NCBI GenBank assembly: GCA_946482045.1 | Contig: CAMLPZ010000045.1 | Coordinates: 1-19,942 of the forward strand | Length of the DNA: 19,942 nt | Origin: an uncultured Asticcacaulis sp. | Lineage (GTDB): Bacteria > Pseudomonadota > Alphaproteobacteria > Caulobacterales > Caulobacteraceae | Direction of reading: 5' to 3' | In this document: positions 1-7,550 of the stretch, one piece after another | Layout: each line of letters opens with the position of its first letter | Position numbering within the stretch: position 1 is the stretch's first letter | Made by a program: the position numbers and the translations under genes | Notes under the pieces: model-generated | What the model saw: the letters and a program-made list of their open reading frames with translations, nothing else | Told to the model about the DNA's origin: nothing | The model's database searches: none

Positions 1-180
1 TTCGAACAGGGTCTCGCAGCCCTCGCGCGTCATCTCGACGATCGCTTCGCCGGACTTGTCGCCATATGGGGTATTAGCCTGGTCGGCTAGGTAGATGAAA
101 TCGGCCTGCGGCAAACGGTTGACAAGCGCGTGGTGGATACTCAGTCCGCCAACGCCGGAATCGAAAACGCCAATGGCCAT
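1..180 (-). CDS. murI: Glutamate racemase, N-terminal part (runs off the window)
   Basis: This is the first 60 codons of a gene read on the minus strand, starting at ATG (complement of 178-180) and leaving the window at base 1. The protein opens with MAIGVFDSGVGGLS and continues with IYLADQANTPYGDKSGE. FDSGVGG at residues 6-12 carries the first active-site Asp-Ser of the Asp/Glu racemase family, and the PYG block is the usual MurI substrate-site motif. MurI converts L-glutamate to D-glutamate in the cytoplasm for peptidoglycan. The catalytic cysteines lie beyond the visible part and cannot be checked. The gene is divergent from the M3 peptidase across a gap of about 130 bp. No strong ribosome-binding site is seen upstream. 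Confidence 0.9.
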   Translation of the reverse strand, partial: MAIGVFDSGVGGLSIHHALVNRLPQADFIYLADQANTPYGDKSGEAIVEMTREGCETLFE

Positions 181-312
181 TGAAAGTCGTTCCAGAATGA
201 ACAATTGTTAATTAGGTGGACGCAGATTTGCGCCTAACTTGACCAATTACGCTGTTTGACCCGTGCCGTAAACGCTGATCCTGTAACGTTTGCGACAAAA
301 TCCGGAGTACCG

Positions 313-2424
313 ATGTCCGACAATTCTCTCGACCGCCGCACCGTTATGGGCCTGATGGCCGCGACCGCTTTGACACCCGCAGCGGCAATGTCCGCGGAGG
401 ACGGCGCGGCGCTCTTGCTGACGGCGGAATGGCAGGGGCCATATGGCGGTATTCCGCCGTTCGACAAGGTCGACATCAAGACGTTCGAGGCGTCCTTCGA
501 CCAGGCGATCGCCTCGCAACGCCAGGAAATTGCCGCCATCACCAGCAATACGGAGCCGGCGACTTTCGACAACACGATCGTGCCCTATGAGCGCTCCGGC
601 AAGGCATTGGGTCGCGTATCAACTATCTACGGCATCTGGTCGGGCGGTCTGAACACGCCGGAACTCCAGACCATGGGTAAGGTGATCCAGCCAAAGCTTG
701 CGGCCTTCTCGGATGAGATCAGCCAGAACCAGAAACTCTTCAAGCGTATCAAGGCGGTCTATGACAACAAGGCGCAGTTTAACCTGACGCCCGAGCAGGA
801 TCGCCTGCTGTGGTTGAACTATACCGGCTTTGTCCGCGCCGGCGCCGCCCTGTCGGCCAAGGACAAGAAGCGCGTCGCCGAGATCAACCAGGAACTGTCG
901 CTGCTGTTCAAGCAGTTCTCCGACAACCTGCTGCACGACGAAGAGCAGGTGCTGATCGTCACCGAGGCCGAACTGGCCGGCGTGCCGGAGGGCTTCAAGG
1001 CGTCGCTGAAGCGCGCCGACGGCACCTATGGCATCGCCAATACGCGCTCGGTCATGGAGCCGGTGACGACGTTTGCTACCTCCCGCGCCCTGCGGGAAAA
1101 GGTGTGGCGCGCCTATGTCAATCGCGGCGACAATGGCGATCAGTGGGACAACAACGCGATCATCAGTAAGATCCTGAAGCTGCGTTATGAGCGTGCACGT
1201 CTGCGCGGCTATGAGACTCACGCGCACTGGCGGCTGGAAAACGCCATGGCCAAGACGCCCGAAAACGCCATGGCGCTAATGGAGGCCGTGTGGACCCCGG
1301 CCGTGGCGCGCGTCAAGGAAGAGGTGGCCGATATGCAGGCCATCGCCGACAAGGAAGGCGCCAACATCACCATTGAGCCGTGGGACTATCGTTTCTACGC
1401 CGAGAAGGTGCGTAAGGCGAAGTACGATCTCGATGAGAACGAGATCAAGCCATACATGCAGCTGGAAAAGCTCAGCGAAGGCATGATGTGGGCGGCAGGC
1501 CAGATCTATGGTTTCGAGTTTACGCCCGTCACCGATGCGCCGGTCTTCCATCCGGATGTCCGCGTGTGGAAGGTGACGCGCAACGGCAAGCCGAACGGCC
1601 TGTTCTATTTCGACCCCTATGCCCGCCCGGGCAAGCGTTCCGGCGCCTGGATGAACGCATATCGCAGCCAACAGCGCATGGAGGGCAAGGACATCCTGCC
1701 GTTGGTGTCGAACAATTCGAACTTCGTGAAGGCTGCGCCAGGTGAGCCGATCCTGATCTCCTGGGATGACGCCACGACCCTGTTCCATGAATTCGGCCAT
1801 GCCATCCACGGCCTGTCATCGAACGTCACCTATCCGTCGCTGTCGGGCACGTCGGTGGCGCGGGACTATGTCGAGTTCCCGTCGCAGCTCAACGAGCACT
1901 GGCTGCCGACCAATGAAGTGCTGTCGCGCTTCGCCACGCACTACAAGACAGGCGAAGCCATGCCGCAGGCTCTGCTCGACAAGATCAAGAAGGCCGATAC
2001 CTTCAACCAGGGCTTTGCGACAGTCGAATACCTGGCCTCGGCCCTGATCGACATGAAGTATCACCTGGCCGGTGGGGCGGACATTGATCCTGATGCGTTC
2101 GAACGCGAGGAACTGACCAAGCTGGGCATGCCGAAGGAGATCGTCATGCGCCACCGCTCGCCGCAGTTCGGCCACGTCTTCTCGTCGGATGGCTATTCGG
2201 CGGGCTATTACAGCTATCTGTGGTCGGACACGCTGACGGCCGACTGCGCCGAAGCCTTTACCGAAGCCGGCGGATTCTATGACAAGACGGTCGCCGATCG
2301 CTTGCAGAAGCATGTGCTGAGCGTCGGCAATACGGTCGATCCGGCGGATGGTTATCGGGCCTTCCGTGGCCGCGATCCGAACCGCGATGCTTTGATGCGC
2401 AAGCGTGGGTTTCCGGTAACATAG
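313..2424 (+). CDS. dcp: M3-family zinc metallopeptidase, peptidyl-dipeptidase Dcp type, Tat-exported
   Basis: A 703-residue protein when read from ATG 313. A TTG at 256 keeps the frame open, but 313 is preferred because GGAG sits 6 bases upstream and the protein then begins with a typical export signal: twin arginine (DRRTVMGLM) followed by an Ala-rich stretch ending near AMSAE. The catalytic zinc site is HEFGH at residues 492-496, with the third ligand Glu521 in DYVEFPSQ, 25 residues after the second His as is usual for M3. The C-terminal GYSAGYYSYLW and FRGRDPN blocks are typical of Dcp. Known members remove C-terminal dipeptides from peptides. Here the signal suggests a periplasmic enzyme recycling peptides. 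A-type oligopeptidase (PrlC) is the alternative, but the length and C-terminal motifs favour Dcp. Confidence 0.88.
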   Translation: MSDNSLDRRTVMGLMAATALTPAAAMSAEDGAALLLTAEWQGPYGGIPPFDKVDIKTFEASFDQAIASQRQEIAAITSNTEPATFDNTIVPYERSGKALGRVSTIYGIWSGGLNTPELQTMGKVIQPKLAAFSDEISQNQKLFKRIKAVYDNKAQFNLTPEQDRLLWLNYTGFVRAGAALSAKDKKRVAEINQELSLLFKQFSDNLLHDEEQVLIVTEAELAGVPEGFKASLKRADGTYGIANTRSVMEPVTTFATSRALREKVWRAYVNRGDNGDQWDNNAIISKILKLRYERARLRGYETHAHWRLENAMAKTPENAMALMEAVWTPAVARVKEEVADMQAIADKEGANITIEPWDYRFYAEKVRKAKYDLDENEIKPYMQLEKLSEGMMWAAGQIYGFEFTPVTDAPVFHPDVRVWKVTRNGKPNGLFYFDPYARPGKRSGAWMNAYRSQQRMEGKDILPLVSNNSNFVKAAPGEPILISWDDATTLFHEFGHAIHGLSSNVTYPSLSGTSVARDYVEFPSQLNEHWLPTNEVLSRFATHYKTGEAMPQALLDKIKKADTFNQGFATVEYLASALIDMKYHLAGGADIDPDAFEREELTKLGMPKEIVMRHRSPQFGHVFSSDGYSAGYYSYLWSDTLTADCAEAFTEAGGFYDKTVADRLQKHVLSVGNTVDPADGYRAFRGRDPNRDALMRKRGFPVT

Positions 2425-2430
2425 ATAATG

Positions 2431-2462
2431 GGAAAGCGCGGTTTGCTGAAACGGCGCTTTCC
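2431..2462 (+). terminator. Perfect 9-bp hairpin between dcp and dapF, candidate terminator
   Basis: GGAAAGCGC (2431-2439) and GCGCTTTCC (2454-2462) are exact inverted repeats around a 14-base loop, starting 6 bases after the dcp stop. Only a weak T-containing tail (TCCTATAT) follows, so termination would be modest. The right arm overlaps the spacer of the presumed dapF promoter. Confidence 0.5.
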
Positions 2463-2471
2463 TCCTATATA
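2443..2471 (+). promoter_or_regulatory. Candidate dapF promoter giving a leaderless mRNA
   Basis: TTGCTG (2443-2448), a 17-base spacer and TATATA (2466-2471) form a sigma70-like promoter with an imperfect -35. The dapF ATG lies only 7 bases after the -10 and there is no Shine-Dalgarno, so the transcript would begin at or next to the start codon. This is inferred from sequence only. Confidence 0.4.
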
Positions 2472-2478
2472 GCCGCTT

Positions 2479-3312
2479 ATGAACCGTCCGTTTCTCAAAA
2501 TGAATGGGCTCGGTAACGACTTCATCGTCGTCGATGCCCGCCAGAACGCCTTTGCGCCCGCGCCCGATCAGATCCGTGCGTGGGCCGATCGCACGTCAGG
2601 CGTCGGCTTCGATCAGCTCATCGCGATTGAGGACAGCGCGGACAGCGACGCATTCATGCGCGTGTGGAATGCCGACGGCGGCACGGTCGAAACCTGCGGT
2701 AATGCCCTGCGCTGCGTCGCCTGGGTGCTGAACCGCGATACGCCCGACAAGATGCTGAAGATCAATACGCTGGGCGGGCTGACGCGAGCGAATGTCCTGC
2801 GCTCTGACGATAAAACCGGCACGGCGAGTGTCGACATGGGCATGCCGCGCCTCGACTGGCAGGAAATCCCCCTGTCCGAGGAAATGGACACCCTGCGCCT
2901 GGAACTGCAGGTCGGGCCGATCGATGATCCGCTCTATCATACGCCCTGCGCCGTCTCGATGGGCAATCCGCACGTCGTCTTCTTCGTCGATGATATCAAT
3001 AAGGTCGATGTCGCCGCCACTGGCTCGCTGATCGAAAACCATCCGCTGTTCCCCGAAGGCGTGAACGTCGAGTTCGCTGAAGTAATTGACCGCGAAACCA
3101 TCCGCATGCGCGTCTGGGAACGTGGCTCGGGCATTACCCGCGCCTGCGGCACCGGCGCCTGCGCGACGCTCGTGGCCGCCGCACGCCGTGGCCTGACGGA
3201 ACGTGCCGGCACCGTCATCATGGACGGCGGACCGCTGCATATCGCCTGGGCGGACAACGACCACGTCATCATGACCGGCCCGGTCGAGCTCGAATTCACG
3301 GGTGAACTGTGA
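2479..3312 (+). CDS. dapF: Diaminopimelate epimerase
   Basis: A 277-residue protein of the normal family length. It opens with FLKMNGLGNDFIVVDA, the DapF N-terminal signature. The two catalytic cysteines are visible: Cys73 in ADGGTVETCGNALRC and Cys223 in GSGITRACGTGACA. The enzyme interconverts LL- and meso-diaminopimelate in the cytoplasm without a cofactor, supplying lysine and the peptidoglycan cross-linking residue. It is the first gene of an operon: its stop overlaps the GTG start of mtaB by four bases (GTGA). There is no Shine-Dalgarno before the ATG, and a -10-like TATATA lies 7 bases upstream, so it may be translated from a leaderless mRNA. Confidence 0.97.
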   Translation: MNRPFLKMNGLGNDFIVVDARQNAFAPAPDQIRAWADRTSGVGFDQLIAIEDSADSDAFMRVWNADGGTVETCGNALRCVAWVLNRDTPDKMLKINTLGGLTRANVLRSDDKTGTASVDMGMPRLDWQEIPLSEEMDTLRLELQVGPIDDPLYHTPCAVSMGNPHVVFFVDDINKVDVAATGSLIENHPLFPEGVNVEFAEVIDRETIRMRVWERGSGITRACGTGACATLVAAARRGLTERAGTVIMDGGPLHIAWADNDHVIMTGPVELEFTGEL

Positions 3313-4586
3313 GCGACGATTCCCGTCCAGTATCGAGCGTAGACGTGGTAACCTTTGGCTGCCGGCTGAATTCCTATGAGAGCGAGGTCATCCGCAAGAC
3401 CGCCGCGGAAGATGGCTTAAGCAATGCCATCATCTTCAATACCTGCGCCGTCACAGGCGAGGCGGTGCGTCAGGCGCGCCAGGCCATTCGCCGCGCCCGC
3501 AAGGAAAACCCCGACCGCAAGTTGATCGTCACCGGCTGCGCGGCTCAGACCGATCCGGGCATGTTCGCCGAAATGTCCGAGGTCGATTTCGTCATCGGCA
3601 ATGCCGACAAGCAGAAGAAGGGCGCCTATGCCCTGACGGCTGACAGCGCCCGCGTCGTTGTCAACGACGTCTTTTCGGTCAAGGAAACCGCCGGCCACCT
3701 GATCGATGGCCTTAAGGACCGTGCCCGCGCCTTTGTCGAGGTGCAGAATGGCTGCGATCACCGCTGCACCTTCTGCATCATCCCCTACGGCCGCGGCAAT
3801 TCGCGTTCGGCCGCCGCCGGCGACATCATCAGCCAGACGCAAAAGCTGGTGGCGCAAGGCTATAACGAAATCGTCCTCACCGGTGTCGACCTGACCTCGT
3901 GGGGCGCCGATCTGCCGGGCACGCCGCAACTGGGCAACCTGGTGGCACGCATCCTCAAGCTGGTGCCCGAGCTGAAGCGCCTGCGCCTGTCGTCGATCGA
4001 CGCAGCCGAAATCGACGACACCCTGTTGCGCGCCTTTGCCGAGGAAGAGCGCCTGGCGCCCTATCTGCACCTGTCCCTTCAACACGGCGACGACCTGATC
4101 CTGAAGCGCATGAAGCGCCGCCACCTGCGCGCCGACGCCATCAAGCTGGTCGAAACCGTCCGCGCCATTCGTCCGGATATTTCCTTTGGCGCCGACATGA
4201 TCGCTGGCTTCCCGACCGAGACCGAAGAGCATTTCGCCAATGCCGTTGCCCTCGTCGACGACTGTGACCTGAGCTTTCTGCATGTCTTCCCGTACAGCCC
4301 GCGTCCCCAGACCCCGGCGGCCAAGATGCCGCAATTGCCGCGCCCGCTGATCAAGGAACGCGCTGAACGCCTGCGGGCCAAGGGGGCAGAGGCTCTGACC
4401 CGCCATCTCAACCGTCAGACCGGACGGACGCTGAACTGCGTCGTCGAAAAGCCCGGTTTTGCGCGCGCCGCCGACTTCACCGAAGTGCTGTTTGAAGGTC
4501 ATGCCGTGCCCGGACAATTGGCCGACATCGCCATCACCGGCCACGACGGCAAGCATGCCATTGGAAACTTAGACAAACTGAGCTAG
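3309..4586 (+). CDS. mtaB: tRNA (N6-threonylcarbamoyladenosine-37) methylthiotransferase MtaB
   Basis: A 425-residue radical-SAM enzyme starting at GTG 3309, overlapping the dapF stop. The N-terminal UPF0004 domain has its three cluster-binding cysteines at Cys18 (TFGCRLNSYE), Cys46 (FNTCAVTGEAV) and Cys77 (VTGCAAQ). The radical-SAM motif is CDHRCTFC, Cys149, Cys153 and Cys156, followed by IIPYGRGNSRS. The NTCAVT form and the order of blocks fit the MtaB (YqeV) branch rather than MiaB or RimO. The enzyme adds a methylthio group to t6A37 in tRNAs reading ANN codons. The C-terminal TRAM-like region (from about residue 370) is short. It is second in the dapF-mtaB-ftsY-yciB operon. Confidence 0.92.
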   Translation: MSDDSRPVSSVDVVTFGCRLNSYESEVIRKTAAEDGLSNAIIFNTCAVTGEAVRQARQAIRRARKENPDRKLIVTGCAAQTDPGMFAEMSEVDFVIGNADKQKKGAYALTADSARVVVNDVFSVKETAGHLIDGLKDRARAFVEVQNGCDHRCTFCIIPYGRGNSRSAAAGDIISQTQKLVAQGYNEIVLTGVDLTSWGADLPGTPQLGNLVARILKLVPELKRLRLSSIDAAEIDDTLLRAFAEEERLAPYLHLSLQHGDDLILKRMKRRHLRADAIKLVETVRAIRPDISFGADMIAGFPTETEEHFANAVALVDDCDLSFLHVFPYSPRPQTPAAKMPQLPRPLIKERAERLRAKGAEALTRHLNRQTGRTLNCVVEKPGFARAADFTEVLFEGHAVPGQLADIAITGHDGKHAIGNLDKLS

Positions 4587-4595
4587 ACCCGCCCT

Positions 4596-5546
4596 ATGGC
4601 AGAAGAAAAGAAAAAAGGCTGGTTCCAGCGGCTGACCGAGGGTCTGTCGAAGACCTCGCAAAACCTGACCGAGCAGGTCACGCAGGTGTTCGTCCAGAAG
4701 GAGGCGCTGACCGATGCCGACCTGGAAGAGCTCGAAGACCTGCTGATCGAAAGCGATCTGGGCCCGGCAGTCGCCGCCACGATCGCCGAAAAGATGTCGC
4801 AGGCGCGCTTCAATTCCGCCAAGGACTCGACCGCCGTGCGCGCGGTGCTGGCCGACGCCCTGGCCGATGAGCTGGTTGGCCACGAAGGCACCTTCGATCC
4901 TTTGTCTGGCCCCAAGCCCTACATCGTCCTGTTCGTCGGGGTGAACGGTTCAGGCAAGACGACGACGCTGGGCAAGATCGCCGCCTCATTGACGCGTAAA
5001 GGCGCCAAGGTTTTGATCGTCGCCGGTGACACCTTCCGCGCTGCTGCCGTCGAGCAGTTGAAGGTGTGGTCGCAGCGTGCTGGCGCTGACTTCATGGGCC
5101 GCAAGACCGGCGCCGATGCCGCGGGCCTGGCCTTCGATTCGGTGACCAAGGCCAAGGAAGAGGGCTATGACGTCGTCCTGATCGACACGGCCGGCCGTTT
5201 GCAGAACAAGCAGGCCCTGATGGACGAGCTGTTGAAAATCGTCCGGGTCATCAAACGCATTGATCCGGAGGCGCCGCATGAGACCCTGCTGGTGCTCGAC
5301 GCCACGGTTGGCCGCAATGCGCTCAGCCAGGAACAGATTTTCGGCCGTCAGGCGTTTGTCTCAGGGCTGGTCATGACCAAGCTGGACGGTACGGCGCGCG
5401 GCGGTATCCTGATCCCGATCGCCAAGGCATCCGACGCCCCGATCAAGCTGATCGGGGTCGGCGAAGATATTGAGGATCTGCACGATTTCAAGGCGCGCGA
5501 CTTTGCCCGTTCCATGGTCGGGCTGGAGCCCGTTGGAGACAGCTAA
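4596..5546 (+). CDS. ftsY: Signal recognition particle receptor FtsY
   Basis: A 316-residue SRP-type GTPase. The N domain (about residues 1-100) begins with a lysine-rich stretch (EEKKKGWFQRLTEGLSKT) and lacks the long acidic A domain of the E. coli protein, as in most alphaproteobacteria. The G domain has P-loop VGVNGSGKTTT (Lys121), DTFRAAAVEQL, DTAGRL (Asp197) and TKLDGTARGG (Asp264). It docks ribosome-nascent chain-SRP complexes at the inner membrane. The start lies 9 bases after the mtaB stop with no clear Shine-Dalgarno, so translational coupling is likely. Its stop overlaps the next ATG by one base (TAATG). Confidence 0.97.
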   Translation: MAEEKKKGWFQRLTEGLSKTSQNLTEQVTQVFVQKEALTDADLEELEDLLIESDLGPAVAATIAEKMSQARFNSAKDSTAVRAVLADALADELVGHEGTFDPLSGPKPYIVLFVGVNGSGKTTTLGKIAASLTRKGAKVLIVAGDTFRAAAVEQLKVWSQRAGADFMGRKTGADAAGLAFDSVTKAKEEGYDVVLIDTAGRLQNKQALMDELLKIVRVIKRIDPEAPHETLLVLDATVGRNALSQEQIFGRQAFVSGLVMTKLDGTARGGILIPIAKASDAPIKLIGVGEDIEDLHDFKARDFARSMVGLEPVGDS

Positions 5547-6256
5547 TGACCGAGAAGCCGACCGAAGACCAACTGGTTGCCGCTACCGAAGCCACCGATA
5601 AGGCGACGGAAAAGCTGATGGAAACGGCATTGAAGGCCGATCCCGAACTGGCCATCAACCCGGCTCAGCCCAAGCAGAACTGGATCAAGACGGGCGTCGA
5701 CTATGGCCCGCTGATCGCCTTTGGTGCAGGCTTCCTGATCGCGCGTGTGACCGGGCACGAAGGCTCCATGCCGCTGGTTTACGCCAGTGGCGCCCTGGCC
5801 GTAGCCTCGGTCATCGCCCTGATCGTCGGCTTCGTTGCCGAAAAGCGTATCGCCTGGATTCCCCTGGCGGCCGCAGCCATCGGTATTCCGTTTGCTATCC
5901 TGACGGTGGTGTTCCACGACGGCGTCTTCGTCAAGATCAAGATGACCATTGTTAACGTCATCATCGCCGGGGTGCTGCTGGGCGGGGTCGCGCTGAAAAA
6001 GCAGCCGCTGAAGGCGCTATTGGGTGAGGCGCTGAAGCTGCGGGACGAGGCCTGGCCCAAGCTGACCGTCTACTACGCGCTGTTCTATCTGGCGATGGCC
6101 GGCATCAACGAAGTGATCTGGCGGACCCAGACCGACGATGTCTGGGTGACTTGGAAGATGGTGTCAATGATCGGGGGGCCGGTCGTCTTTTCCATAGCGC
6201 TCCTGCCTTTTCTGATGAAAAACATGGTGTCGGCGGAAGCTCCGGCGGCGAAATAG
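5546..6256 (+). CDS. yciB: YciB/IspZ-family inner membrane septation protein
   Basis: A 236-residue polytopic membrane protein. A charged, soluble N-terminus of about 45 residues precedes five or six hydrophobic segments (roughly residues 52-70, 74-95, 98-120, 130-150, 170-190 and 205-227). Family hallmarks are DYGPLIAF, VVFHDGVFVKIK, LLGEALKLRDEAWPKLT and NEVIWRTQTDDVWVTWK. Known homologues (YciB, also named IspZ or septation protein A) affect cell-envelope synthesis and division. The biochemical activity is not established. It is the last gene of the dapF operon, starts one base inside the ftsY stop codon and has GGAG (5535-5538) 7 bases upstream. The N-terminal extension is longer than in the enterobacterial proteins. 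Confidence 0.85.
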   Translation: MTEKPTEDQLVAATEATDKATEKLMETALKADPELAINPAQPKQNWIKTGVDYGPLIAFGAGFLIARVTGHEGSMPLVYASGALAVASVIALIVGFVAEKRIAWIPLAAAAIGIPFAILTVVFHDGVFVKIKMTIVNVIIAGVLLGGVALKKQPLKALLGEALKLRDEAWPKLTVYYALFYLAMAGINEVIWRTQTDDVWVTWKMVSMIGGPVVFSIALLPFLMKNMVSAEAPAAK

Positions 6257-6350
6257 TCCGTACTCGGATGGAAATGTCGCAAAAATGTTGTATTTGTCTG
6301 GCAGAGTATACGTGTAGTCGCGTTTGACCCAAGCCACGACAGGGCGCAAC

Positions 6351-7025
6351 ATGAAGAAGTCAAAACACGCCGATGCATCATCCACCCGTGCATTGTTTGA
6401 AGATTCTCCCTCGCACCTCCTGCACCGCGTCCTGCAAATCGCGCTCGATATCTATAATGCCGAAGCCGGCGAAGGCGCGCTGACCCAACGCCAATATGCG
6501 GTCCTGAAGGCGTTGGACGGCACTGATGGCCTGTCGCAGACAGACCTGGTTCGCCTGACCGGCATTGACCGCTCGACCCTGGCCGACCTGGTGGCGCGCA
6601 TGTTGACCAAGGGGCTTCTGAAGCGCGAACGCTCGGCGACAGACGCCCGCGCCAATCTGGTCCAGATCGACGAAGGCGGCGCCGCGGCCTTGGCCGATAT
6701 GGAGCCGCGCGTCCTGGCCGCTGATGGCAAGATCCTGGCCCTGCTGTCGCCGCCCAAGCGCGAAAGCTTCGTTAAGTTGCTGCGCAAGATCACTTCGGCG
6801 CGCGAAGCGGAGCTAAGCGGCGAACCGGTCGGCCGCAAGGAAAAGTCCGAAGACCAAAAAGCCGCACGCGCCGAAAAGAAGGCGCGCAAGAAGGCGCACA
6901 AAAAAGACGATGGCAAGAAGCTGGCCAAGAAGATCAAGAAGTTGCCGATGCCGGCCATGTCCGAAGGCGTTAGCGGTCAGACGGACAGCGATCCTGTGAC
7001 CGCTCCGGTGGCGGTCGCCGAGTAG
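6351..7025 (+). CDS. MarR-family transcriptional regulator with lysine-rich C-terminal tail
   Basis: A 224-residue protein from ATG 6351, chosen over a TTG at 6324 because AGGG lies 6 bases upstream. Residues about 20-150 form a MarR winged helix: LTQRQYAVLKALDG, then the recognition region LSQTDLVRLTGIDRSTLADL, then the wing around KRERSATDARANLVQI. The usual MarR protein ends near residue 150. Here about 70 more residues follow, packed with Lys, Ala and Arg (EKKARKKAHKKDDGKKLAKK), then an acidic and Pro-rich end. The tail resembles histone H1-like, non-specific DNA-binding tails. No ligand or target can be named. It lies downstream of yciB with its own 94-bp gap and ends one base from a convergent gene. 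Confidence 0.82.
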   Translation: MKKSKHADASSTRALFEDSPSHLLHRVLQIALDIYNAEAGEGALTQRQYAVLKALDGTDGLSQTDLVRLTGIDRSTLADLVARMLTKGLLKRERSATDARANLVQIDEGGAAALADMEPRVLAADGKILALLSPPKRESFVKLLRKITSAREAELSGEPVGRKEKSEDQKAARAEKKARKKAHKKDDGKKLAKKIKKLPMPAMSEGVSGQTDSDPVTAPVAVAE

Positions 7026-7026
7026 T

Positions 7027-7311
7027 CTACACTACGATATTCAGGAATGAGCCCGGCCGGCGCAGAGGCTGGTTAGGGTCTACGCTCGCCGGCGCAGGGG
7101 CTGTCACCGGTTGGGCGCGCGCGATGTCGGCAGCTGTATAGGTCGCCGGCGTGATCTTGGGCTCGGTCACCTGCTGGAAGAAGGCGCGTTGCGCGGCCAG
7201 TGCGCTGGTGAAGCCGTTTTGCTGCGCCGGAGCCTGCTGGACAGCCGGTCGCGCCGCTGTTTGCGGCGTATTAAGCAGTTGAGCGAGGGACGGGCGAATC
7301 TCTGTGGCCAT
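7027..7311 (-). CDS. Small conserved-looking protein of unknown function
   Basis: A 94-residue protein when started at ATG (complement of 7309-7311). An in-frame TTG at 7329 would add six residues. It begins MATEIRPSLAQLLNTP, has a Gln, Ala and Pro-rich low-complexity middle, and ends RRPGSFLNIVV. I do not recognise a family. The ordered N-terminus and C-terminus suggest a real protein with a flexible centre, possibly an adaptor. There is no signal peptide or membrane segment. Its stop is one base from the stop of the convergent MarR gene. Upstream on its own strand are three TTAA motifs (7339-7360), including TTAACCAT-like halves spaced 4 and 6 bases apart, which do not match the N7 spacing of a CtrA box. 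Confidence 0.6.
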   Translation of the reverse strand: MATEIRPSLAQLLNTPQTAARPAVQQAPAQQNGFTSALAAQRAFFQQVTEPKITPATYTAADIARAQPVTAPAPASVDPNQPLRRPGSFLNIVV

Positions 7312-7367
7312 GTCCGCACACTGCACCAAATCAGGTATTTAAATGGTTAACGGCGGTTAAGTTCTTT

Positions 7368-7497
7368 CCTTCTCCCCGTTCACGGGGAGAAGGTGGTTCG
7401 CCTTGGCGAACCGGATGAGGGGCAATTACGCGGGTCAAGCGTGCACAATCGCTTGCCGCCCCTCACCCTAACCCTCTCCCCGCAAGCGGGGAGAGGG
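7368..7497. repeat. Composite palindromic intergenic repeat with at least four stems
   Basis: The first stem is CCTTCTCCCCG (7368-7378) with CGGGGAGAAGG (7383-7393). A second is GGTTCGCC (7395-7402) with GGCGAACC (7405-7412). A third pairs GAGGGGC (7417-7423) with GCCCCTC (7458-7464), enclosing CAAGCG/CGCTTG (7436-7441/7450-7455). The last is CCCTCTCCCCGC (7472-7483) with GCGGGGAGAGGG (7486-7497). The type, CTCCCCG...CGGGGAG with a GGATGAGGGGC centre, is from memory a common dispersed intergenic repeat in proteobacteria. It lies between a divergent small gene and pbpC, so it may also affect the pbpC leader. Confidence 0.8.
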
Positions 7498-7550
7498 GAC
7501 AACTGCTATATTCCTTGACACAGGTGGCCAAAAAACGAGACCGTCCGTAG

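Noticed and set aside
619..1809. Long minus-strand open frames (619-1227 and 1276-1809) opposite the M3 peptidase
   Set aside because: They lie antisense to a clearly recognised peptidase, have His/Arg/Gly-rich shadow compositions and no ribosome-binding sites; high GC at third positions keeps such frames open.
3417..4556. 379-codon minus-strand frame opposite mtaB
   Set aside because: It is an antisense shadow of mtaB; no recognisable domain and composition typical of shadows.
7339..7360. Three TTAA motifs upstream of the small minus-strand gene as a CtrA site
   Set aside because: Spacings are 4 and 6 bases; none fits N7.
7505..7520. GCTATATT and TTGACA before pbpC as its promoter
   Set aside because: The -10-like element lies upstream of the -35-like one, and neither has a correctly spaced partner.
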